Shown here: positions 16,975 to 25,474 of the stretch, piece after piece | How positions within the stretch are numbered: position 1 is the stretch's first letter | Layout of the letters: each line of letters starts with the position of its first letter | Assembly (NCBI GenBank): GCA_019694355.1 | Contig: JAIBCB010000003.1 | Coordinates: 674,669-738,668, forward strand | Direction of reading: 5' to 3' | From: Pyrinomonadaceae bacterium | GTDB lineage: Bacteria > Acidobacteriota > Blastocatellia > Pyrinomonadales > Pyrinomonadaceae | DNA length: 64,000 nt | The notes under the pieces: generated by a model | What the model saw: only the letters and a program-made list of their open reading frames with translations | What the model was told of the DNA's origin: nothing | Databases searched by the model: none | Program-made: the position numbers and the translations under genes

Positions 16975-17808
16975 TCAGTTGGCAAATTTCTGTCTTGCTT
17001 CGAATCTTGCGAGCAGTTCTTCCAGGAAGCCTTCGTAAGTGAAATCCGTTTCGCTGTATCGCGGCTTGAGCTTGTACATCAGCGGCAGGGCGATGCGCCA
17101 CGCCATCCAAACGCGTTGCCGTTCGCTCATATCCCAGCGGCGGCGAAGAAAGATCTCAGCAACCTCGATCTCGTCCTCAGTGATCTTAGAGATATCGGCG
17201 GTGAAGGTGACGGGTTTTTGCACACGCGTCAATGCCGGATCGGCGATCCGCTTTGCGAACGTGTCGGCAAAGGTCGGAGCCTCGTCAATGCGTTCACGAA
17301 TGACGACGGTGCCGGCAAAAATATCGCCGATCCGCTGGTCTCGGCTGTTTAGAAAGATCGTGATGAGTCCGACGGAATATATCGGAATGACGAATCCCGG
17401 AGCCGCGTCCGCGATACGGAGCAGATTCCTTGCTATAGCTTCCCAGAGCGTAAGCGGGCGGCCGTCCTCGCGAATGACACGCAGCCGCATCAAACGCTTG
17501 CCGGGCGTCTGCCCATTCCAAAGCCATTCAAAGACCGCGAAATACGATGCAAAGAGAACGAAAACGACGAGGATCATTATCGCCGTTACCCATTTCGGCG
17601 AATCTTCGAGAAAGGCTTCGGCACTGCCTGTGCTCGCCATCCAGGAAAAGACCCACGCAATGATAAAGATGCTTAGAAACTGGATGAAATGATCGATGCC
17701 GACCGCCATAAAGCGATTGCCGATCGACGCGAGAGCGAACTCAAGCTCAACGCGCTCGGGCGTTTCAATGATGAGTGTCTCTTCCGCAGCAAGGATGGTC
17801 TCGGGCAT
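16975..17808 (-). CDS. RDD-family integral membrane protein
   Basis: The 277-residue protein has the RDD domain: NRFMAVGIDHF in the first helix, two further hydrophobic helices, the Gly-Lys-Arg loop PGKRLMRLRVIREDGRP and DQRIGDIFAGTVVI. An extra C-terminal cytosolic region of about 90 residues follows (ISKITEDEIEVAEIF). RDD proteins are inner-membrane proteins of mostly unknown role; some are linked to ion or osmolyte transport. The neighbours give no further clue. Confidence 0.8.
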   Translation of the reverse strand: MPETILAAEETLIIETPERVELEFALASIGNRFMAVGIDHFIQFLSIFIIAWVFSWMASTGSAEAFLEDSPKWVTAIMILVVFVLFASYFAVFEWLWNGQTPGKRLMRLRVIREDGRPLTLWEAIARNLLRIADAAPGFVIPIYSVGLITIFLNSRDQRIGDIFAGTVVIRERIDEAPTFADTFAKRIADPALTRVQKPVTFTADISKITEDEIEVAEIFLRRRWDMSERQRVWMAWRIALPLMYKLKPRYSETDFTYEGFLEELLARFEARQKFAN

Positions 17809-17871
17809 TTGAAGCTTCGGGCATTATCGTCCAAAAGTTTGCCGATTGTCCACAGAAGGCGCTTCCGGCGA

Positions 17872-18933
17872 TCAATAGAACTTTAAGTTTCGGCCGTTCC
17901 AGACGACGATGATCGTGCCGGGCAAGGTGTTGACGATGTTCTGAAGGTTCGGTTCAAGCACGCCGCAAGTGTCGCACCTCTTCGCTCGGTCGATCGTACT
18001 TCCGCCCTTGTATGCCGAGTCGTACCAAATTCCATCGCGTCGTGTGAAGGTCTTGCCGCTGACGGTGCGGGTTGTGCTCGGAGAAGACGCCAACTTTTCC
18101 TGGTCGCGGTCTTTTGCTAGCGTATTAACCTTCGCTCTCGGCTGTGCGTCGGAGGGCATTTCTTTGGCCTCGGCCTTTCTGGTGTCTGCCGGACTAACGC
18201 CATCCATCTGGACACCCGCAGCAGGTTTCTTTTCCGGTTCGGGCGCAGCAGCGGCGACGGTCGGTGGCCGGGCAGCACCCCCAAGATCAGAACGTTGCCT
18301 CGTTGCGACATTGTCATCCGCCTGCTTGTCGGCAGGCGGTTCGGCAAATGCCCGAGGGAGCACCACGGGAATATCCGCTGGGCGTTCGTTCTTACTCACG
18401 GCCGCATTTGCGTTCGCCACTGAGTTGCTTGCTTCCGGCATCGTCGCGTTGTTGGAAGCGGTCTGTGCGGACGAGGCAGAGTTTTGTGCAGCAGATGGAG
18501 CTGCGGTTGTCGGCTGCCCGGTCTCTGTTTTCTGAGCAACGATGTTGTTTTGATCCGCATGCGAAAAATATCGAACGCCGATCAAGCCCGCGAAAACAAC
18601 AACGAGCAAGCCTGACAATGCGGCGGCGAACGCTGGCATCCCAAGAAAACGCCAGCGCCGCTTCGGTTCAAAAACAGGCGCAGCGACCGCCGCTTCCGCT
18701 ACCTTCGGCTGTTCGTTCAGATCGACGGCAGAGGCGAAAACTTCTCGGCAAGCATCGCAATTCGACGCGTGCGATATCAGGTTTGCGCGAGCAAGAGATG
18801 GGAGCGCACCTTCGAGGAACGCGGCAAGCTGATCCGCATCGATGTGCGGCCCAGATTCGGCGCTCAAGGAGCGTTCTGCACGGCCAAAGCCTCGCAGCAA
18901 ACCATCAATCTCCTTGTCGAATTCGTGCTCCAT
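17872..18933 (-). CDS. Anti-sigma factor-like zinc-finger membrane protein
   Basis: The product has 353 residues from ATG 18933 (two codons downstream of another ATG). The N-terminus carries a ZAS-type zinc finger, ISHASNCDACREVF, preceded by HIDADQLAAFLEGAL. A transmembrane helix near residue 110 (AALSGLLVVVFAGLIGV) is followed by a long Ala/Pro-rich periplasmic region and a small C-terminal domain with CDTCG. It lies directly downstream of an ECF-like sigma factor gene, the usual place for its cognate membrane anti-sigma factor. The signal sensed is unknown. Confidence 0.75.
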   Translation of the reverse strand: MEHEFDKEIDGLLRGFGRAERSLSAESGPHIDADQLAAFLEGALPSLARANLISHASNCDACREVFASAVDLNEQPKVAEAAVAAPVFEPKRRWRFLGMPAFAAALSGLLVVVFAGLIGVRYFSHADQNNIVAQKTETGQPTTAAPSAAQNSASSAQTASNNATMPEASNSVANANAAVSKNERPADIPVVLPRAFAEPPADKQADDNVATRQRSDLGGAARPPTVAAAAPEPEKKPAAGVQMDGVSPADTRKAEAKEMPSDAQPRAKVNTLAKDRDQEKLASSPSTTRTVSGKTFTRRDGIWYDSAYKGGSTIDRAKRCDTCGVLEPNLQNIVNTLPGTIIVVWNGRNLKFY

Positions 18934-19036
18934 TACCAAAATTTAATACCGCCGTCCGGCCCGAGATCTGTTCGGCGGACGAGAATTCTCCATCTTCTCA
19001 AACCGCGAACCTGACGGCGGCAGGCTTCGTGACCGT

Positions 19037-19999
19037 CTATAGAACGCCTTGCGCGAGCCAAACTTGCAGCATCATTGCGACCGCCAGTCCGGCGAGCATT
19101 TTCTCCATATCTACGCCCATTTTAGCGGCAACGTCGGCCAGATTCCGCTTGATGTCGCCGTCCGTCCAGCCGTGTTCGCGTTTTAGTGCGGCCTCGACCC
19201 GTTTGCGCAGATCGCCGTGTGTCTTCGCAAGCCTGCGGCTCGCCGTTGCCTCGTGATAACCGAACGCGGCGGCGATATCCTTTAGCTTCCGATCATCAAA
19301 ATAATAGAGCATTAGGATCAGCCTGCTTTCGTCATCGAGGGCGTCGATCGCGGTCCGCAAGGCCGCTGTTACCGCGTCGGACGAATCCTTTTGGATGAGC
19401 ATTTCCTCGCCCGTCGCCGCGTGGGAAACAGGGCCGTTTTCGGCGGTAATTGATGCTCTTTCCGCCAAGACCTCAAGGTCGCGGTCTTCTTCGACCTGGA
19501 CAAGTTTTGAATCCTTCCTATGCTGATCGACGGCAAGCTGAGCGGTCACGGCACGAAGCCAGCCGCCTAAGCTTCCTCGGCCGCTGTAATACGCAAGCTT
19601 TGACCTTCGAACGCCGTCCTTATCGACACGAAGCCCGTAGAGTTCGGCCCAGATCGAACTTGCGAGGTCGTCGGCATTCTCAGGATTTGCAGCGATCTTT
19701 CGAGCCGCCGACCTTACTGTCGCGTCGAAATCGCGGACGATGTCTTCCCACGCTTTTTCGTCGCCGCGTTCGCAGGCAAGAACGAGGCAAAGTTCGTCGC
19801 CGCGAATTTCTTCGATGAACTTTATGACATCTGCATGCTCGACCGTTTGGCCGTCGAGAAAAAGGTATTTCGAAAGAGAGCGAGTGATCCGACCGCGAAT
19901 TTCGTCCGGCGAACAGCCGCGAGAGTCTGCACATTTTGCAAGCAGATTTGCGACGCTTTCGTCGATCGTTCTATCGAATTTTGCAGGTATTTCTGCCAT
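19037..19999 (-). CDS. RNA polymerase sigma-70 family factor, ECF-like
   Basis: From ATG 19999 the product has 320 residues. Region 2 is recognisable in VRDFDATVRSAARKIAANPENADDLASSIWAELYG style segments (residues about 105-150). Region 4 is in DDESRLILMLYYFDDRKLKDIAAAFGYHEATASRRLAK, an HTH that reads the -35 element. Extra N- and C-terminal regions, including a hydrophobic C-terminal helix (KMLAGLAVAMMLQVWLAQG), make it longer than most ECF factors. The helix suggests membrane association. The zinc-finger membrane gene downstream is its likely anti-sigma factor. Confidence 0.8.
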   Translation of the reverse strand: MAEIPAKFDRTIDESVANLLAKCADSRGCSPDEIRGRITRSLSKYLFLDGQTVEHADVIKFIEEIRGDELCLVLACERGDEKAWEDIVRDFDATVRSAARKIAANPENADDLASSIWAELYGLRVDKDGVRRSKLAYYSGRGSLGGWLRAVTAQLAVDQHRKDSKLVQVEEDRDLEVLAERASITAENGPVSHAATGEEMLIQKDSSDAVTAALRTAIDALDDESRLILMLYYFDDRKLKDIAAAFGYHEATASRRLAKTHGDLRKRVEAALKREHGWTDGDIKRNLADVAAKMGVDMEKMLAGLAVAMMLQVWLAQGVL

Positions 20000-20079
20000 C
20001 AAACGGCTTGCAGATCGGGAAGCTCCCAAAAAGAGAATCTTACACTCTTTTTGCAGGCGGTTGTATCTGTGAGGAGTGT

Positions 20080-21090
20080 CTATTTCAAATGCTTACGAAG
20101 AAAATTGACGATCTTGAAGCCGTCGTAATAGACCCAAGGCTTTTCGCCAAGTGTGTAATGTCCGCAGGGGATCGCGACGCGGCTGTGCGGAACTTTATTA
20201 CGGCGAAGGGCCGCGAGCGTGTCGCGTGAAAGATCGACCGGAAAGCTCAGATCGTAGAGCGTGTAGATGTACCGCTGCGGGCGTTCGGGCAGCGATGCGA
20301 GCCTTTCCATATAAGCCATCGGCGAGATCGGCAGCCAATAGTGCCGCAGTTCGTCGAGCCCGACATTGTCACCAAGGCCTTCCTTGACGTGATATGTCGA
20401 AAGGCCTTGCCAAACGACATCCGCGACATAACCGGACACGTGGTTAAATACCGCAGCGTTGATGCCGAGGTCGTGTACAAACGCAAAGAAGCCGACGCAC
20501 GAACCGATGCTCGTGCCGACGAGGCCGATCTTTTCATAGCCTTGTTCTTGAAGCCAGCGGACGGCGGAACGCGTATCGACCACCGATTGACGAAGCGATT
20601 GCAGCGTGCGTCCGATGTTGGGTGCGACGAGATAGTCTGCACGTTCGAGTTCGGGCGGCATTCGCTCCTCGTGATAGGGAAGCGTCAGGCGCAACGCGGA
20701 AAACCCGCGATCGTTGAAGACCTTGCAAAGATCAAAATATGTTCCGGCCTTCGCATTCCAATGCGGAAGGACGAGGACGGCCTTTTTTGCTCCCCCTTTC
20801 GGAAAATACGTCGCACGAACGACGTTATTTTCTGCGGACGGTGTTGTGATGCCGCTTGTCCATGTAAGGTCGCGGTCTTTGAGGCAAAAATCCGAGATCT
20901 CCGGCGAAAAAAAGAACTTGTCGCTGTCTTTGATCGCCTTGTGCGTGAACTCTTCAAAAAATTGGCGAGGGTCGCTATCGACGGCGTCGGGGTCGATAAA
21001 TTCAATGCCCCAGTCGAACGGCTGAACGATGCGGTTGTCATCTCGCATCGCGAAATACCGTTCTTTCGCGTGCATATATCTCTTGAGCAT
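20080..21090 (-). CDS. Alpha/beta hydrolase
   Basis: The 336-residue protein has the nucleophile elbow GLVGTSIGSCVG (Ser) after KAVLVLPHWNAKAG, and a late His in IPCGHYTLGEKPW; an Asp from the C-terminal third completes the expected triad. There is no signal peptide, so it is cytosolic. It resembles uncharacterised alpha/beta hydrolases of the DUF2048/abhydrolase type, and the substrate is unknown. The first codon overlaps the stop of the upstream secreted-protein gene by 1 nt, so the two are co-translated. Confidence 0.72.
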   Translation of the reverse strand: MLKRYMHAKERYFAMRDDNRIVQPFDWGIEFIDPDAVDSDPRQFFEEFTHKAIKDSDKFFFSPEISDFCLKDRDLTWTSGITTPSAENNVVRATYFPKGGAKKAVLVLPHWNAKAGTYFDLCKVFNDRGFSALRLTLPYHEERMPPELERADYLVAPNIGRTLQSLRQSVVDTRSAVRWLQEQGYEKIGLVGTSIGSCVGFFAFVHDLGINAAVFNHVSGYVADVVWQGLSTYHVKEGLGDNVGLDELRHYWLPISPMAYMERLASLPERPQRYIYTLYDLSFPVDLSRDTLAALRRNKVPHSRVAIPCGHYTLGEKPWVYYDGFKIVNFLRKHLK

Positions 21091-21761
21091 TACTGCTTCA
21101 TTTTTTCATAGCGGACGGAGGTTTTCCACTTGCCGCGGACGAGAGTTTTTGTGGTGATCTTGACGCGGTCGTCAATGCCGGTCGTCGCATCTTCGACCAT
21201 CTCAAAGATCTTTATAGGTTCGTCGCGGACGACCTTGTACCGTTCGGTGATGTGCCAGCAGCATCCGCTCTTATCGAATGTTTCGAGCGTCTTTGCCTTC
21301 TTATTGACCTCGAACATTCCCAGGTGGCTGCCAAGCAAGGTGAAGGCCTCGCTATAAACAAATTTCTTTTGCCGGCGGTTCGAGAGATAGACGTCATACG
21401 ACGGGCCGTTATACGAACCGTTCGTTCCGTTGCAGATCGCAACGTCTTCCATTCCGTCAAAATTATAGTCGCCGACGTTTATAACGCTTTGGTCGTCATA
21501 GAGCCTTGTCACATTAACAAGCGGCTTCCCATCATCGAGTTGGACGTAAGTGTCGGCAAGCTCGATCACCTGATAAGGAGTCGGCGAGTTCTTCTTATAA
21601 AAGGAGAACTTTGCTTCGCCCGTGCACGAATGTTCGTCGCAGGTCGCCACCTCGACCTTGACGTCGAAATACTTCGACGCGTTCTTGATATCGAACGACG
21701 TCTGCGAAAAAACACCCGCCGAACCCGCAAGCAGAAAACCGACCAAAATGATGATCTTCAT
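21090..21761 (-). CDS. Secreted protein with FG-GAP-like motif, unknown function
   Basis: In this 223-residue protein a short signal peptide (MKIIILVGFLLAGSAGVFSQ) precedes a beta-rich domain. The domain contains INVGDYNFDGMEDVAICNGTN, a Ca-binding DxNxDGxxD loop like those of FG-GAP and XAC2610-type proteins. It is predicted to be periplasmic or surface-located. Conserved Cys residues (CDEHSC, SGCCW) may form disulfides. It is translationally coupled to the downstream hydrolase gene. Confidence 0.65.
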   Translation of the reverse strand: MKIIILVGFLLAGSAGVFSQTSFDIKNASKYFDVKVEVATCDEHSCTGEAKFSFYKKNSPTPYQVIELADTYVQLDDGKPLVNVTRLYDDQSVINVGDYNFDGMEDVAICNGTNGSYNGPSYDVYLSNRRQKKFVYSEAFTLLGSHLGMFEVNKKAKTLETFDKSGCCWHITERYKVVRDEPIKIFEMVEDATTGIDDRVKITTKTLVRGKWKTSVRYEKMKQ

Positions 21762-21813
21762 ATTCTAAGACCTCGCTAGCAATAGACGCGGCACCAAACG
21801 AGTTTTGCGGCAA

Positions 21814-23217
21814 TTATGGATGCGTCATGTTTTCCGCGATGACGAGTTCGTCGAATTTCTCGCTCGTTAAGAGGCCGAGTTCGACGGCGGATTCTTTTAG
21901 GGAGATGCCTTTTTTGTGGGCGTTCTTCGCGATCTTCGCGGCGTTGTCGTAACCGATGTGCTGATTGAGAGCGGTGACGAGCATCAGCGAGTCTCGCAGA
22001 TAATGATCGATCTTTTCGCGTTCGAGTGTGATGCCGGCGATGCAATAATCGACGAATCCGTGCGAAGCGTCGTGAATGAGCCGCACAGAGTGCAGGAAGT
22101 TGTGGATCATCACGGGCTTGAAGACGTTAAGCTCGAAATTGCCCTGCGAACCAGCGAACCCGATCGCCGCGTCGTTCCCAAAGACCTGAACAGCGACCAT
22201 CGTCATCGCTTCGCTCTGGGTCGGGTTGACCTTGCCGGGCATTATCGACGAGCCCGGTTCGTTCTCCGGCAGCGAGATCTCGCCGAGGCCGCAGCGTGGT
22301 CCTGAGGCGAGCCATCGAATGTCGTTCGCGATCTTCATCAAACTCGCGGCGAGCGTCTTTAACGCTCCCGAAGCGAAGACGATCTCGTCGTGAGCCGAGA
22401 GTGCGGCGAATTTATTCGGGTGCGACTTGAACGGCAAGCCCGTGAGTTCGGCGATCTTTGCCGCGGCACGCTCCGCAAACTCCGGATGAGCGTTGAGGCC
22501 TGTGCCGACGGCAGTTCCGCCGATCGCAAGATCGAGAAGGCCGGGCATAACGAGTTTTAGGCGCTCGACGTCGCGATCGACGAGATTCGCCCACCCGCCG
22601 AATTCCTGGCTGACGGTAACGGGCGTTGCGTCCTGCAAATGCGTGCGGCCGATCTTCACGACGCCCTCGAACTCAGCGGCTTTTGCCTTGATCGCAGCAC
22701 TCACCTTTTCGATCTCGGGGAGCAGTGCGTTTACGCGTTCGGCGGCCGCGATATACATCGCCGTCGGGAAAGTGTCGTTCGAGGATTGCGATTTGTTGAC
22801 ATCGTCGTTCGGGTGGATGGGCGTCTTCGAACCCATCTCGCCGCCCGCAAGTTCGATGGCGCGGTTCGAGATTACCTCGTTCGCGTTCATATTCGTCTGC
22901 GTGCCCGAACCCGTCTGCCAAATTCGAAGCGGGAAGTGTGCGTCGAGTTTGCCGTCGATCACCTCGTCGGCGGCACGGACGATCAGATCTTTTTTGTCTT
23001 CCGAGAGCTTGCCGAGGTCGCAGTTCACGATCGCCGCAGCCTTCTTCAAGATGCCGAGGGCGCGTATCAACTCACGCGGCATCACATCGAACCCGATGTC
23101 GAAATGCAGCAGCGACCGCTGCGTCTGCGCTCCCCAATAAACATCGATCGGCACCGCGATCTCACCCATCGAATCCGTCTCAACCCGTGTCTTCACCGAC
23201 TTTTCTGCTGCTTCCAT
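21814..23217 (-). CDS. fumC: Class II fumarate hydratase
   Basis: From ATG 23217 the product has 467 residues, the normal length. Signatures are [32 protein letters not shown] and the superfamily motif [15 protein letters not shown], which contains the catalytic loop Ser. It interconverts fumarate and malate in the citric acid cycle without an Fe-S cluster. An in-frame ATG 33 nt upstream would add an unusual N-terminus and is less likely. Confidence 0.95.
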   Translation of the reverse strand: MEAAEKSVKTRVETDSMGEIAVPIDVYWGAQTQRSLLHFDIGFDVMPRELIRALGILKKAAAIVNCDLGKLSEDKKDLIVRAADEVIDGKLDAHFPLRIWQTGSGTQTNMNANEVISNRAIELAGGEMGSKTPIHPNDDVNKSQSSNDTFPTAMYIAAAERVNALLPEIEKVSAAIKAKAAEFEGVVKIGRTHLQDATPVTVSQEFGGWANLVDRDVERLKLVMPGLLDLAIGGTAVGTGLNAHPEFAERAAAKIAELTGLPFKSHPNKFAALSAHDEIVFASGALKTLAASLMKIANDIRWLASGPRCGLGEISLPENEPGSSIMPGKVNPTQSEAMTMVAVQVFGNDAAIGFAGSQGNFELNVFKPVMIHNFLHSVRLIHDASHGFVDYCIAGITLEREKIDHYLRDSLMLVTALNQHIGYDNAAKIAKNAHKKGISLKESAVELGLLTSEKFDELVIAENMTHP

Positions 23218-23318
23218 CGTTTTTCGGCTCGCTAAATGTTTTCGCCTCAAATCTCAATTCTACCCCGAAACCGCCCACAGAAGAACTGCCGCGAACAAAC
23301 TCCCATGGAAGGGGTGGG

Positions 23319-25301
23319 TCACTGAAAGTTTCGGTTGACGAGGTTGGCGAAGCGTGGGTCGCTGCGGATGGGTTCGAGGAGCGGGTCGACCTTGATATTT
23401 GAGAATTGCAGGGAGCGAAATCGGGCGGCTTCGTCTAGGTATTGAAACGCGAGTCCGGTGTCGCCGACCTGTGCGGCAAGTTCCGCGATATAGACCTTTC
23501 TGGTCGAATACTGATCCGGCCTGTCGTATGACCGCATCAGGTCGAGTTCGGCGCGGAATACGCCATTCCACCCGTTCGCCTTATAGGCTTTCTGAAAATG
23601 CTCGATCTCTTTTGGCTTCGCCTGCCAGAACTGCTTGTTCTTTATAAAGTACTCGAACGCCTTTTCCTTCTCCCCGTTTTCGAAATAATGCCGCCAGAGC
23701 GAAAAATATGTCGGCTGGAATTTTGGTTCGATCTCGGCAAGATGAAGCAGGACCTCGATCGCTTCGTTGCGCGAACCTGTTGCGGCTAGATAGTCCGCGA
23801 GGAACCACTTGTCCCAAGAGCCGGTAGGGTTGAGATCGACGGCCTTTTTTCCTTCTTCGAGAGCTTCGGTGAACTTGCCGTCCTGATAGTAAAGACCCGC
23901 GAGAATGCGGCGTGCGAGCGTCATGTTCGGGTCGAGTGCGATGGCCTTTTTGAGGTCGCGGTACGCATCTTCGTGATGCCAATTGTAATCACGGTTGATC
24001 ATTCCGCTTATGGTCAAGGCGACGGCGTTGTTACCGTCGATCGCAAGAGCCTTCTCAAGATATGGCCCGGCTTTAGTGAACAAGTCGTTCGGGGTTCCGC
24101 CGCCTTCGTGAGCGAGCTGACAGTATGCCTGAGCCTTCAGGGCCCAAGCCGCGGAATAGTCCGGATCCAAGTCGATCGCTTGATCTAGCAAGTCGATGGC
24201 TTTGCCCGTGTCATCGCGAGTGTATTTATCTAGAATGAAGAGAGCTTCATTATAGAGCGTGTAGGCTTTTTCATTGTCTGTCGCGCGCTTCAGGTTCGTG
24301 GGGTTGGGCGAATCGCCAAATTTTGCGAAAAGGCCGTTTCCGATGTCATTTGCTACGGTGTCTTGAACGGCGAAGATATTCCCGGCGTCGGCTTCAGAAC
24401 GAAACGTCTGCTCCGAAACGCCTGTATTCACATTGACCAACTGCGATGTGACGCGGATTCGCCCGTCAAAGATCTGGTAGGTCGATGCCAATACGTAATC
24501 AACCTCAAGATCACGCCCCGCAGCGACAGGATCCGTATCGATATCCGTAAACTTGCGAACCGCGAACAACCGCTTCACCGTAAAAGTTTTTGCCTCGCTG
24601 ACCTTCATTATCAGAGAGTCGGCAAGCGCAAGCTCGAAGTCCTGATTCCGGCTCTCAACGACCGCAGGTTTTAGCGGCAGCACAGCAAGGCTGACTAGCC
24701 CGGGTGCGTTTGCCTGTGCGGGTTTGCGGAAGAAAGAGTAGAGCAGGCCCGCGGTGATCACGGCGAGAACTAGACTCGCAGCCAGATAGATCAGGCGGCG
24801 AGAACCTTTAGCTTTTATTTCAACAGACTTTTCGTCAGACGATTCCACGGCAGCATCCGATTCCCCTAAAAGCACGGACTCAGGGCTTTCGACCGGAGAT
24901 ATATCGGCGGAAGACAATTCGCCGGTTTCGATCGTTCCCACCGGTTCGACGATATCCTCCTCATCAGTACCACTTGTAGCCGTCACGTCAGCAATAAAAC
25001 GATAGCCGCGTTTTGGGACGGTCTGGATAAAACGACTGCCCTTTGTATCGTCAGAAAGCGCTGCTCTGATCTCCCATATGCATTTCGACACTGACGCCTC
25101 TTCAACGAATGCGCCGTTCCACACCCGATCCAAAAGATCACCCTTTTCGACCAATTTTCCGTGATTCTCGACAAGATGGACCAACGCCGCGAACGCCTTC
25201 GGCTTGAGCGGGATCGGGTCTCCGGCCTTTTCAAGAATATTTTCGGTGGGAGAAAGGCGAAATTCGCCGAATTCGTAAATATTCCTATCTTTGTGAGTCA
25301 T
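23319..25301 (-). CDS. Winged-helix, membrane-anchored TPR regulator (CadC/ToxR-like)
   Basis: The product has 660 residues. Residues 8-110 form an OmpR-type winged helix (FGEFRLSPTENILEKAG ... VPKRGYRFIADV). A single transmembrane helix lies near 170-192 (LIYLAASLVLAVITAG). A TolB-N-like domain of about 110 residues and at least four TPR units (AWALKAQAYCQLA, NPTGSWDKWFLAD) make up the rest. The layout is that of one-component membrane regulators, with a cytosolic DNA-binding head and a periplasmic protein-binding tail. It is divergent from the large adhesin gene at 25475 with 173 nt between, so it may control that gene. Confidence 0.8.
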   Translation of the reverse strand: MTHKDRNIYEFGEFRLSPTENILEKAGDPIPLKPKAFAALVHLVENHGKLVEKGDLLDRVWNGAFVEEASVSKCIWEIRAALSDDTKGSRFIQTVPKRGYRFIADVTATSGTDEEDIVEPVGTIETGELSSADISPVESPESVLLGESDAAVESSDEKSVEIKAKGSRRLIYLAASLVLAVITAGLLYSFFRKPAQANAPGLVSLAVLPLKPAVVESRNQDFELALADSLIMKVSEAKTFTVKRLFAVRKFTDIDTDPVAAGRDLEVDYVLASTYQIFDGRIRVTSQLVNVNTGVSEQTFRSEADAGNIFAVQDTVANDIGNGLFAKFGDSPNPTNLKRATDNEKAYTLYNEALFILDKYTRDDTGKAIDLLDQAIDLDPDYSAAWALKAQAYCQLAHEGGGTPNDLFTKAGPYLEKALAIDGNNAVALTISGMINRDYNWHHEDAYRDLKKAIALDPNMTLARRILAGLYYQDGKFTEALEEGKKAVDLNPTGSWDKWFLADYLAATGSRNEAIEVLLHLAEIEPKFQPTYFSLWRHYFENGEKEKAFEYFIKNKQFWQAKPKEIEHFQKAYKANGWNGVFRAELDLMRSYDRPDQYSTRKVYIAELAAQVGDTGLAFQYLDEAARFRSLQFSNIKVDPLLEPIRSDPRFANLVNRNFQ

Positions 25302-25474
25302 TTGGAAAAGCCGGTAAGAAAAAGATGAAGAAAAGAAGAACTTTTGTCAAGGATTTTGAGGGTTCGCGTTAGCTATTCTCAGGCCATCTCGAAGTCACGG
25401 ATATTCATTACGGGAAAGATATAGAGCAGACGAACGCCATTCGAGTCAATCGAAAAGATCACCGGAGACCACAT

